Assembly: GCF_001623875.1 (NCBI RefSeq)
Contig: NZ_LWAE01000016.1
Location: forward strand, 1 to 64,000
Length of the DNA stretch: 64,000 bases
Reading direction: 5' to 3'
Origin: Clostridium magnum DSM 2767
GTDB lineage: Bacteria; Bacillota; Clostridia; Clostridiales; Clostridiaceae
Under the pieces are notes generated by a model that was not told the DNA's origin, ran no database searches, and worked only from the letters and a program-made list of their open reading frames with translations. Shown here piece by piece: positions 30,075-39,370 of the stretch (position 1 is its first letter; each line of letters opens with the position of its first letter). The position numbers and the translations under genes are program-made.

Positions 30075-32282
30075 TTAAAATAAATGTAAAAAACTACTAA
30101 CATATTCATAATCATACTTTGATGCAAGTAATTTATCTATTCTAAGAAGATAACTTTGATGTTCTAAATTATAATCAAGGCTATTGTGAAACTTTTCATA
30201 ATAACTACTTAATCCAGCTACTGATAATGGCATCCATTTTAAACTCCTTACGTACTCTTGAACTAAATAATCATTAATGACATCCTTATCGTAGTTAGGT
30301 ATCCCCCATTTTTCTCTTACGTATCCTTCACAAGCCAATTCTTTCGTTTCTTTCTCTAATCTTTCTACTATTTTTTCTTTTATTTGATTCATATAATCTT
30401 TATAATTAATATTTTTATTAACTAAAACTATTAATATATTTTCTATAGTCTTCTCATCTTCATTAGGTAAGTATAAAACATTAAAATTCAAAACAAGTTT
30501 TTCAATTATTTGCGGCCAAATATAATCATCCACCAGTAAACTAGGATATGATGTTTTTTGTTCTACTTGTTTACAAAATAATTTTCTATCAATTCCTAAT
30601 AAAAAAGTATTTATATCACCCTTTAAATATTTTGCAGAAGAAATAAGTATATCCTTTTTACAAATACTAGATGCTATCTTAGTGATTTCAGCATTTGTTG
30701 GTCTACGATAAACTTTATCCCAAATATATACTCCATATTTTTCAGATGTATATGATAAAAATTTTCCTTCAGAATATCCATATTCTAAGATTTGACTAAT
30801 TTGTTTTTCTGTTAAAAATCTACATTCTTTTAAAGCTAGTCCCCTTATTTCATGTATAGTTATTAGTTTAGATTCCTTATATTTACTATTTGCTTTTCTA
30901 TCATTATAAATTTGGGTTAACTTTTCCTTGAGCCACTCAGTATGAATTTTAATTTCCCTTTCACTCAAGTAAGTTAACACTTTACTATCAGAAACTAAAT
31001 GTTGTTCAAGCTGAATTATTGGTATAGGTGAAGTATATGCCGAATGCATACAAGGTGGAGGTTCAATTTTCATTTGCGAGTCTTTTATTTCTACGCTCAC
31101 CCCTAAATTTTTACTATTTGTAGCTTTGGAATGCTTACTACAGCAATATTGATTATGACAACAATCTGTTTTAGAGGATATAATCCTATTCAAGCTCATA
31201 GTATCATAAGTTTTATGCTGAGTACATGCTAACGCAGTTGACCAACGTGTTATGGCATCTCGAACTTTGGTTTTGGGCAACTTATACTGTCCATTTGCAC
31301 TAATAACTGAAAGTTTAGGTCTTATAGATTGAATTATTTCATCATACTTAATTTCCTGCGCAAGATACATGTTGCTACCATGATGTGATACCTTATAGAT
31401 ATCTGATACTAAATCATTTGGCCTTTTAGCTATTAAATACAGCCAATTTTGAATATCTCCTGGAAAGAGTAAAGTATTCCACCTGCTTCCTGTCCAAACT
31501 TCAAATTTCAAAACTATGCTCGTATCATTCAATACATGATTACCAAAGAATTCAGGTTCAATTTTAGTTTTTTGCGACCACAATTCTTTTATTCTTTGAT
31601 CAATAAAGTTACTTTTACTCATTTGTTCAAGTTCTATTTTTTCTTCTTCTAGGTTTCGTGTAATTAAATTTCCTTTTATTCTTTTATTTAAACCTCGTTG
31701 AAGTGAATTGATATCTTCATAATTAATAGTTTCATCTGTTTCTTCTATTAGCCAATTCAAAGGAGTCGGATAGCTTTCAAACAAAAATTTTATATCTTCG
31801 TTTGATAGTAATTTTTCATATAATTTATAGGCTGGATATAAAACTTTAATTTTTAATCCTTCTACAGGACAATATATAAGTTTTTCAAGTGGAGATGCTA
31901 AACTTGTTCCTCTACTTAACAATTCTTCTTCTAATTTTTCCGCTCTCTCTATAGATCTTTTTACTCTATCACCGAAAAGCCAAATATTTTTCTTAAAGGC
32001 TGGGGTATACGGAGACCAGTATTCTTCAATCTTAATCTTCTTGTCTAAATCAAAATATCCGCCTATGTGATCTAAATCAAAATGAGACGTTATTGCTAAA
32101 TTTATGCGACTAATACTATTTTTTAACAAGAAATCTTCAAGTTGTTTTTTATCCTTACCTGAGTCAATTGTACAAATCCAAGGTTCTTGCCTAAGTCCAT
32201 TATCCCATTTAATAATAGCACAATCACCATGTCCAACATTTAAAAAATTAACTTTTAATTTTGTATTATTTAATACATTCAT
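30075..32282 (-). CDS. Large MBL-fold (ComEC-like hydrolase) protein with C-terminal extension
   Basis: This 735-residue cytoplasmic protein has an N-terminal metallo-beta-lactamase fold. NVGHGDCAII begins it, the metal motif is TSHFDLDHIGG (H67, D69, D71, H72), and later come LFPGDI and VSHHGS. The second His of the usual HxHxDH is Asp. A Cys/His-rich stretch (CCHNQYCCSKH) near residues 370-385 could bind zinc. The last 300 residues are unrecognised. RBS AAAGGGGAAAA precedes the ATG. It lies upstream of the STAND-nuclease gene. MBL proteins pair with STAND NTPases in AVAST type I-like systems, so it probably belonged to such a system. Confidence 0.7.
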   Translation of the reverse strand: MNVLNNTKLKVNFLNVGHGDCAIIKWDNGLRQEPWICTIDSGKDKKQLEDFLLKNSISRINLAITSHFDLDHIGGYFDLDKKIKIEEYWSPYTPAFKKNIWLFGDRVKRSIERAEKLEEELLSRGTSLASPLEKLIYCPVEGLKIKVLYPAYKLYEKLLSNEDIKFLFESYPTPLNWLIEETDETINYEDINSLQRGLNKRIKGNLITRNLEEEKIELEQMSKSNFIDQRIKELWSQKTKIEPEFFGNHVLNDTSIVLKFEVWTGSRWNTLLFPGDIQNWLYLIAKRPNDLVSDIYKVSHHGSNMYLAQEIKYDEIIQSIRPKLSVISANGQYKLPKTKVRDAITRWSTALACTQHKTYDTMSLNRIISSKTDCCHNQYCCSKHSKATNSKNLGVSVEIKDSQMKIEPPPCMHSAYTSPIPIIQLEQHLVSDSKVLTYLSEREIKIHTEWLKEKLTQIYNDRKANSKYKESKLITIHEIRGLALKECRFLTEKQISQILEYGYSEGKFLSYTSEKYGVYIWDKVYRRPTNAEITKIASSICKKDILISSAKYLKGDINTFLLGIDRKLFCKQVEQKTSYPSLLVDDYIWPQIIEKLVLNFNVLYLPNEDEKTIENILIVLVNKNINYKDYMNQIKEKIVERLEKETKELACEGYVREKWGIPNYDKDVINDYLVQEYVRSLKWMPLSVAGLSSYYEKFHNSLDYNLEHQSYLLRIDKLLASKYDYEYVSSFLHLF

Positions 32283-32304
32283 TATTTTTCCCCTTTCAAA
32301 AGTA

Positions 32305-32502
32305 AACTTTAATTATATTTGTAAGTATTCTTAGCTGAAATTTCCCTTCCATGTTTCTATATCCTATTAATTCTGATACATCCAACTAATCCGATCTTGA
32401 ATGTATTAATATTGTAGGTTTCGTCTTCTCTGTACGCTCCTGTAGTCTCAGCAAAGAGCTCCACTAATTTACTTTTATCTGTTCCAGAGATTCCATATTA
32501 AC
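32305..32502 (-). pseudogene. McrB-like AAA fragment (copy of 40222-40412)
   Basis: About 190 bases match the Walker A region of the McrB-like gene at 39348-42083 (YGISGTDKSKLVELFAE with GTGKS altered to GTDKS). Frame changes make it non-functional. It fills the gap between the MBL gene and the Gabija-like operon. Confidence 0.7.
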
Positions 32503-32579
32503 AAAACAAATTATTAATAATTTATTTGCATCTCCCGACAGTAATACTGAACGTACTAAATTTATTAGCCGTTAATTAT

Positions 32580-34337
32580 TTACCACTTATACTTCTCACA
32601 AGTTAATCCCGGTAAATTTATTAAACAACTTGTCTGATTATGAAATCCGTTCGAATTAGTTCCTGTATTAGCCGTTATAAATACATCTTTTTTAGCTCTT
32701 GTAATACCAACATAAAAAACACTTATCTCTTCATTAAATTTTCTTTTCATATTTTTGCCAAAAGTAAATTTACAGTAATTACCCCCTTTGTTTCTGCTTC
32801 CATGCTGTATACATAGCTTACACACCCCACCATAGGATGGAAACTGACTACACATCATTTTAGGAATTATTATATATTCCCATTCAAGTCCTTTTGCAGA
32901 ATGAATAGTTGTTATAAATACAGGATCATCTATATATTCCATCATATGTTTTAAACTATTATTATTTAAGATAAATGCTATTCTTTCATATCGTTCTTGC
33001 GATGAATGGCAAATATTTAAGGATTGAGTAAATAGCACATCTAGCAATCTATATAGTGAATCAAAAATAAATTCTCTCTTAGGATTAGAACATATCTCAC
33101 TTTTATATCCTTTTATTTCTCTTTTGCACTTTTCTAGAACAGATTTGATAATTCTTTTGTTTCCAGCCGTAATAGAATTTATAATTTTCAAAGCTGTTTG
33201 ATGGAATCTAATATATTCTTGATCATTGTCATTGAATATTGCATTGAAGTATAGGATATTATTATCATCAAATACATCAACAATAGATTTTGCTTGATAG
33301 CCTGCCCTTACAAGTATCGCTACTTTATCATTTGAGCTAGATATTATTTTTTTCGTTCCTTCTAGGATAGACTCTGCTTCTTTTACCTCACTATCAAAAA
33401 CATTTACATTTATTTTTGCCGTTTCCGTCGATGGTGCATATGTTGTTCCATAACTACGAATAAATTTATCAAGCTCTTTCATTTTTAAATTTTTAGCAAA
33501 TCTATAATTGTTTAAAAATTCTATTTCTCTCATTTCATATTGTTCAGCATAAGCAGAAAATATATTTTTCATTGCTCCTAAAAAGCCATATATCTTCTGA
33601 ATGTCATCTCCTAGCAGGAATAGTTTATTATTTCCAATCAACTTATTTATAAATAGAAATGAAAGATAGTTGGTATCTTGAAATTCATCAATAATAACAA
33701 TTCTGAAATACTGCTTATAAAATTTTCTTATTGAATCAATATCAAATAACTTAATAGCACATAACAATAAACCGTTGTAGGTAATAACAAGATTAGGAAA
33801 CAACTTCTTTTGTAAAATATCTATATATGACGATATAAGCCTTTTTACTTTATCATAATTTAAATTTTTTACTGCTGTATCAAAATCATTCAATATATTT
33901 CTTTCTGAAGAAATCAAATACGAATCTAAAATATCATTAAACTCAGCAATAATTTGAAATTCTGATAAATTAATAAGTTCCTCATTTAGTAAATATCCAT
34001 GTTTATAGAGTAACTTTGTAGCAAAACTATGGTAATTTGCCACTTCTACCTTGTTTAGTTCTCTCTCACAATCTCCTATTAAAGAAGGTAGTAAATCATT
34101 CACGGCATCTTTTATTTTTGTTGCTGCTGGAACACTAAACGTCATACCCAATATTTTCTTATTTCTTGGAACATTCCCTTGACTGAGTTCCCATGCAATC
34201 TTACTTACCATTGCTGTTGTTTTACCACAACCTGCCGGAGCGGTTACAATAATTCTTTTATCAGTTGAAAAGATAAATTCTAACTGCTTCACATCTCCCG
34301 AGTGTTTTGCTTCAATATCTTCCCTTAACCCCATCAT
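32580..34337 (-). CDS. gajB: UvrD-like helicase, GajB-like
   Basis: This 585-residue SF1 helicase has Walker A TAPAGCGKTTAMV (34-41), Walker B IVIIDEFQDTN, a GDDIQKIYGFLGA motif III region, TTIHSAKGLEWEYIIIPKM (motif V) and FYVGITRAKKD (motif VI). It starts at ATG 34337 (or 34334) within the stop region of the upstream OLD nuclease gene, after AAGGAGGTGAA. An OLD nuclease followed by such a helicase is the Gabija pair. GajB is thought to sense DNA ends and activate the GajA nuclease. It is somewhat longer than the Bacillus protein, so this may be a divergent member. Confidence 0.78.
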   Translation of the reverse strand: MMGLREDIEAKHSGDVKQLEFIFSTDKRIIVTAPAGCGKTTAMVSKIAWELSQGNVPRNKKILGMTFSVPAATKIKDAVNDLLPSLIGDCERELNKVEVANYHSFATKLLYKHGYLLNEELINLSEFQIIAEFNDILDSYLISSERNILNDFDTAVKNLNYDKVKRLISSYIDILQKKLFPNLVITYNGLLLCAIKLFDIDSIRKFYKQYFRIVIIDEFQDTNYLSFLFINKLIGNNKLFLLGDDIQKIYGFLGAMKNIFSAYAEQYEMREIEFLNNYRFAKNLKMKELDKFIRSYGTTYAPSTETAKINVNVFDSEVKEAESILEGTKKIISSSNDKVAILVRAGYQAKSIVDVFDDNNILYFNAIFNDNDQEYIRFHQTALKIINSITAGNKRIIKSVLEKCKREIKGYKSEICSNPKREFIFDSLYRLLDVLFTQSLNICHSSQERYERIAFILNNNSLKHMMEYIDDPVFITTIHSAKGLEWEYIIIPKMMCSQFPSYGGVCKLCIQHGSRNKGGNYCKFTFGKNMKRKFNEEISVFYVGITRAKKDVFITANTGTNSNGFHNQTSCLINLPGLTCEKYKW

Positions 34338-36061
34338 TTCACCTCCTTTTCCAATATCTTAATAACTCTCTGAAATGATGTTGGAATAACTGTTACATGC
34401 TCCGCTAGCATTATGGACTTGGATGCGTTTTTAGTTCCTTTTAGTTTTGCTAACTCATTTGTACGAATTTCCTTCATTATATCTTTCTGTAATACATCAT
34501 TTATAACACATGTTGATGGATCACTTTTAAAACTTTGTACATCAAATGTAATGCCATGCCTTTTTAAAATTCCAATAAAGCCATTAATCATTCCCATGTT
34601 TTTGTTGTATTTCAAATAATCGTCCAACTTAAAATTGCTATAGACATCTTCTTCAAAGTCATTTTCTCTTGTAAAATAAATATCTGGCAAATGACTATAC
34701 TTATTCTTTTTATCTTTATCTATTACAGCTATTGTTTTTATGCTAAATTTGTTACATAACTTCATACAGTTTTCTACACTATCAGCACCATCAAGTTTTA
34801 CAACACCTATATTTTTTTCATCTAAATCTAACCCCATTCTTCTTGCAAAAACAGGTATAGCTCCATTTTCAGTATCCCCCTCAACAAATACAATACACTT
34901 ACTAAACATAGCCTCCTTTAGATATAAGAAGCTACGTAATAAATGCTTATATAATTTATCATCTAAAATAATTTTGTTTCCAGATATTATTTCTAGACTA
35001 TTATTTGTTGTTCCAATTGGCTTATAAACCCTTATAAACTGCTTGTAATCATTTAATAGTATGTTAGGTGAATGAGTGGCTATAAATATTTGTCCTGTTA
35101 ATCCATCTATATCAAATAATACTTTTAGTAGCTCTAAAAATATCATGTTTCCGTTGTTAACAAGATCTTGAATCTTTTTAATTAAACTCCGTTGTCTATA
35201 TGGATGTTGATGAATTTCTGGCTCATCTAATACAATAAATAATGGAAATAATTTTTCTCCATCTTCATTTTCAATTAACCTATCAACAAAATCTTCTGGT
35301 TTTCTGGTTGATTTTACACTATAGATAATTTCTATTATTTGTAACAAAATATTAAATGCATATTGAATTCCTTCTCCAAGAGAGTTTAAAGCTCGTCCAT
35401 TTTGATCTCCTAGCTCTAATATTCTACTAATAATTTTATCAGCACTTTCATTAATATAAGCATTTACATAATCTCCTGTAATAGAATTAAGGCTTTCTAT
35501 CCGCTTATTTACACCCTTGACAATTCCACTTAATTTTGTTTTCTTAATAATGTCCTTTTCCTCTATACCGCTTTGCTCCAAGCTGTGCTGAATAAGATAA
35601 TTCAAAACTTTACCTGAACCCTGTGTCTTTCTAAAATCAACTTCTTTGCTCGGCATTCTTTGAGCATAGTAATATAAAATATTTAATTTTTTGATAACTG
35701 ACACACTTATTACAGGCTTAGTCGGTGTATCATGATAATATTCAATTCTTTGGTCTACAGAATCTTGCCTTGCAACTATTGTAATAGCATGTTCATCCTC
35801 TATATCAAAATTATTTTCGAAAAACCCCAATTCTGAATCATCATATTTTAAGGTAACTTTAACTTCAATTGGATCTAATATATTAAAAAAATCATTTTCA
35901 TCAAATTTTCCAATGGCAAATATAACATTGATCAGTTCTAGGATGTTAGTTTTACCTATATTGTTTTCTCCTATTATAAAATTTAATTTTCTATCAAAAC
36001 TCATCTGCTTACCTGACAGATTACGATAGTTATTAATTTCCCTAATCTCACTTATGTGCAC
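34334..36061 (-). CDS. gajA: OLD-family ATPase-Toprim nuclease, GajA-like
   Basis: I choose the GTG at 36061 because AGGGGG lies 9 bases before it; this gives 575 residues, close to known GajA (about 580). The N terminus has HISEIREINNYRNL and IIGENNIGKTNILELI (Walker A). The ABC-like part has LGEGIQYAFNILLQI and VLDEPEIHQHP (Walker B). The C-terminal Toprim domain has IVFVEGDTENGAIP and IAVIDKDKKN. These are the OLD nuclease hallmarks, and the adjacent helicase makes the Gabija assignment likely. GajA nicks phage DNA when nucleotide pools fall. Confidence 0.8.
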   Translation of the reverse strand: MHISEIREINNYRNLSGKQMSFDRKLNFIIGENNIGKTNILELINVIFAIGKFDENDFFNILDPIEVKVTLKYDDSELGFFENNFDIEDEHAITIVARQDSVDQRIEYYHDTPTKPVISVSVIKKLNILYYYAQRMPSKEVDFRKTQGSGKVLNYLIQHSLEQSGIEEKDIIKKTKLSGIVKGVNKRIESLNSITGDYVNAYINESADKIISRILELGDQNGRALNSLGEGIQYAFNILLQIIEIIYSVKSTRKPEDFVDRLIENEDGEKLFPLFIVLDEPEIHQHPYRQRSLIKKIQDLVNNGNMIFLELLKVLFDIDGLTGQIFIATHSPNILLNDYKQFIRVYKPIGTTNNSLEIISGNKIILDDKLYKHLLRSFLYLKEAMFSKCIVFVEGDTENGAIPVFARRMGLDLDEKNIGVVKLDGADSVENCMKLCNKFSIKTIAVIDKDKKNKYSHLPDIYFTRENDFEEDVYSNFKLDDYLKYNKNMGMINGFIGILKRHGITFDVQSFKSDPSTCVINDVLQKDIMKEIRTNELAKLKGTKNASKSIMLAEHVTVIPTSFQRVIKILEKEVK

Positions 36062-36258
36062 TTTGCAATTCCCCCTAATAAATATTGTTAAAAAATATAG
36101 GTTCTTAAGTTTTAACATTTATTTTATACATAATAGCTTATCATCTCATCTTTGAGCAGATATCTTCAAAATTCAATAATTTCTTCTATGGTTATGATAT
36201 ATATTCTATGTACCAGCAATATATACAAAATACATATGTAATTGTAAACCTCAAATGA

Positions 36259-36315
36259 TTCCACAAAAGATTTTTAAATATTTTATTTTTTTATATTTAA
36301 AAATCTTTTGTGGAA
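36259..36315. terminator. Perfect 22-bp hairpin at 3' end of the 36283 gene
   Basis: TTCCACAAAAGATTTTTAAATA (36259-36280) pairs perfectly with 36294-36315 around a 13-base loop. The stop codon of the minus-strand gene at 36283 lies in the loop, so the last codons are part of the stem. It may terminate or protect the transcript. Confidence 0.65.
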
Positions 36316-36837
36316 TTTTTCTACCAACTTTCCATTTATATAATATTCAATCATTATTATCTCATTTAATATATCAAATTCATAATATACCCCTAAAGAA
36401 TATCCACATACATGTTCTGGAAAAGTTTTTCCGTCATATGACCAAATTTCATTTGTACTTGTAGATTTAGTTAAAGCTATTAGCCTATTCCTATCTGCAT
36501 CTTTTTCTTTCTGTGCACGATAGGATTTCTTCATTTCTAAAGCTATTAAATTATCATCATTTTCATTTTCCCCTCTACTATGCACTATTAGATCACAAGT
36601 AATCTTTATAATTTCTTCTTTATCATTAATAATTGTCTTGACATGACCAGCATTTCTATTATATTCGACATCAACATAATAATTTTGATATTTCAATTTT
36701 TTTTGTATTTCATGCTCTATAAATGGTTTCAAAGAAGCACATATACATCGTTCTGATACATCAGACTTTATCAATGATAATTCTTTAGCTAAAAATTTAT
36801 TATTTGCAATGCTAAAGATTTCTTTTAAATAATCCAT
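36283..36837 (-). CDS. Putative PD-(D/E)XK-like protein
   Basis: This 184-residue protein has KITCDLIVHSRGE and then NLIALEMKKSYRAQKEKDAD. The order D-(10-20)-E-x-K with following basic residues fits a PD-(D/E)XK nuclease core (VDVEYNRNAGH... precedes it). I cannot name the family. It lies 165 bases upstream of the Gabija-like operon on the same strand, with a hairpin in between, so it is probably a separate unit. It could be a stand-alone nuclease or a regulator. Confidence 0.5.
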   Translation of the reverse strand: MDYLKEIFSIANNKFLAKELSLIKSDVSERCICASLKPFIEHEIQKKLKYQNYYVDVEYNRNAGHVKTIINDKEEIIKITCDLIVHSRGENENDDNLIALEMKKSYRAQKEKDADRNRLIALTKSTSTNEIWSYDGKTFPEHVCGYSLGVYYEFDILNEIIMIEYYINGKLVEKFHKRFLNIKK

Positions 36838-37133
36838 ATTTCTCTTACACTCCTTTGTATTTTAAAGTTCATACTTTTTTATGAAAGAATAATTTTTTCA
36901 TCAATATTCTTAACATCTTTTCTTGATGTTATATACCTTTTTCTTGCGAGTAACTCTTCTTCCGCATCTGTTAAGCTCTAAACATCCTTTGTTCACCATA
37001 AATTTCTGCCAATTTTATTCATTATAATCTTCGGGAATAGTATTACATGAATGCCTATCTAGATATTTCTATTCGAGAATTAGGAAAACCTACAATAAAT
37101 TGGCTTATAAATATTTCTATTCCTAATTCTCTC
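36838..37133 (-). other. Gap with coding remnant and inverted repeat
   Basis: The minus strand around 36885-36985 reads SLTDAEEELLARKRYITSRK then DVKNIDEKIILS and stop, probably the tail of a lost gene. At 37075-37086 and 37120-37131 the 12-mer GAGAATTAGGAA and its exact complement form a hairpin just after the DUF2357 gene stop, likely its terminator. The word ATATTTCTATTC occurs twice there. Confidence 0.45.
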
Positions 37134-39370
37134 TCACTTACTTCCCCACACAACTTCCTTCTTCAACTCCCACCACTCCCTAAACTCATCCTTCGTCCTT
37201 ATTCCAAGCTCCTCAACCCTACTACTATTCCTCAACAAAAACTCCGTAGTATACATAATTTCTCGCACATTATACCCTTCTACCTCAATCTTCCTATCCA
37301 ACTCCTTCAAATCCTCCAACAGAAACTTTATATACAGCTCCTCCGCCTTATCACTAACCTCAGGTATCTCAACTATATCCTTCCTCTTCAATATCTCATA
37401 CCCTACAACTTCACCATAATACAAGATCCCAGCCTCTTCCTTAAACAAATTCTTTGACTGAGCTATAGCTACAGTCTTCACAATATGTTTATTCAAATCA
37501 ACATTTTTAAGAGGCGTATGATAAAACTTATACTTCTTAATACTCTCTAGCTGCTCCTTACTAGACAGCGTACCTACAAGCACACTTCTATCATTAAAAT
37601 AAGACTCCTTAATATAATACTCTCTTCCTCTTTGCTCCAAAGCTCTTTCAAAGGAAGACAGATGTGATTCTCCTATAAGTTCCTTTAAAAACTCTTCCAT
37701 AAGCTTTGTAGCTGTTGGTAAGAAGGGGATTCCTCCTATATTTACAGTTTCTATGCTTTTGTATAGAGGATGCTTTGAATATTCTTCTTCATTGTTATAA
37801 GGAAAAATCACAAAGGCTCCAAATATGTTGTTTTCCAGTCTTCCTTCTTTCTTATTTTCATAGACTATGGCATCTCTGTACTTATGCATGGTGTTAATGT
37901 CTTCTTCTTCAGGCCCTGGATTTTTGTTACATGATTCATATATTGTATCTTTTACAGCTCTGTCCAGCTTATATTTAGCATCAAATATGTAGTTATACGT
38001 TGCTTTTCCGCCCACTTTTTTTATAGATAAAACATTGTCTGGTTTTTGGCCTACAGTTTCCGATTTCATTTTTGAATTATAAAAGAGCTCAAATCTTTCT
38101 CCGTTTTTAGGGTCTTCATAAACTACTTTGGATTCTACTCCTTTTTTCAGAGTTACAAAAATCCCCTTGTTATTTACCTTTACTGTATCATTGGAAACTA
38201 AGGTATAGTTTTTTCTAAGTATTCCGTTTATCTTTATAAAGCACCAGTATTCATATAATACAGAAAGATCCTTTATATTTAGCTTAAATAATTCTCCTTT
38301 TAAGGTTAAGCCTTTCTGAAGCATTAAATAATATTTATAAACATCCTTATAACCTAAGGCCATTTTAAAGACCATAGACGAGTTTTCTCTAAATTCATAT
38401 TCTCCTACATCCTTTAAAAATGTGGAGGTTAGGTATTTATTCATTTCTTTTATAAAAGCTTCTAATTGTAGAATAAATGAGTTATCTACTCCTCTTCCCA
38501 ATAGCAGATATCTTTTTCTAAGCTCCTTCAGCTTAAATAAAATGCCCTTAATAATATACTTTAAAAATCTATTTTCATTGGTATCTAAAGTTACTCTCTT
38601 ATTAATTTGCAAAGCCTCTACAGGTAGAAGTTTGTCTCTTTTTCTAATAAGCTTTTCTGGTCTTTTTTCAAGCCATTTTATTGTTTCATTGGTTACATTT
38701 TTATTTTATGATAGGGAGCAATTTTCCTTTCATTAATTAGGGAGTGATGCGGTATGGCTGTAATAATATTCAATTCCTTTTTAAGTTTTTCAAAGATGTA
38801 GGTTAGAATACTGTAATATTCAGTTAAAGTTGTTCCTTTATTTTTACTTAATCCACTCATAGAATAGGTTCTTTTAAGAAAATCAAAGGCCAAATTATAA
38901 ATTTCTTCATTTATGTCCTGTAAAATAGCCATATAATCTTTTCTATAATCTATTTTTGTAGGAAATACTTCTATTTGTATAATCAGATGCTCTTTGCCGT
39001 TAACCTTTATTATTAAGTCAGAATACCCTATTTCTCCTCTAAAGGTTACAATACCGCTTAAGCTGCCGCTCCTGTTTTTAGTTATTTTATTTCTTATATC
39101 TTTGTTTGCATGATAGAAGCTTATTTCTGTATCTCTGTCTTTCTTTTCTATTATTAATTCATAATTTTCATATTCAAAGAAGTAAGCCTCTTCCGTATCA
39201 ATGACTAACTCATTTCCTTCTTCTGAATAAATTATTTTAAAGCCTTTGCTGTCTGTGTCCTGCTCATTTATTTCTGAATTTCTGTTTTTACCTTTTATAG
39301 TGAAGTATATTTTATCTGTTTCCAAACATAGCAGCTCTTCTTTTCCTCTACCAGAAGGTTGTAAATCCAT
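37134..39370 (-). pseudogene. DUF2357/McrC-like restriction nuclease, split by a single-base frameshift
   Basis: Two frames (39370-38693, 225 aa; 38612-37134, 492 aa) belong to one gene. The second frame stays open upstream through VTNETIKWLEKRPEKL up to the point where the first reads YHKIKM and stops. One A missing from the run near 38700-38705 would join them as YHKIKNVTNE. The first part is the DUF2357 domain. The second has a PD-(D/E)XK core with PDNVL (191-195 of that frame) and FDAKYK (210-215). It overlaps the McrB-like gene by 23 bases and should be its nuclease partner. A sequencing error is possible. Confidence 0.75.

Noticed and set aside
37047..37457. Plus-strand 136-codon frame opposite the DUF2357 gene
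   Set aside because: Its low-complexity composition mirrors the codon pattern of the minus-strand gene and no RBS is present.
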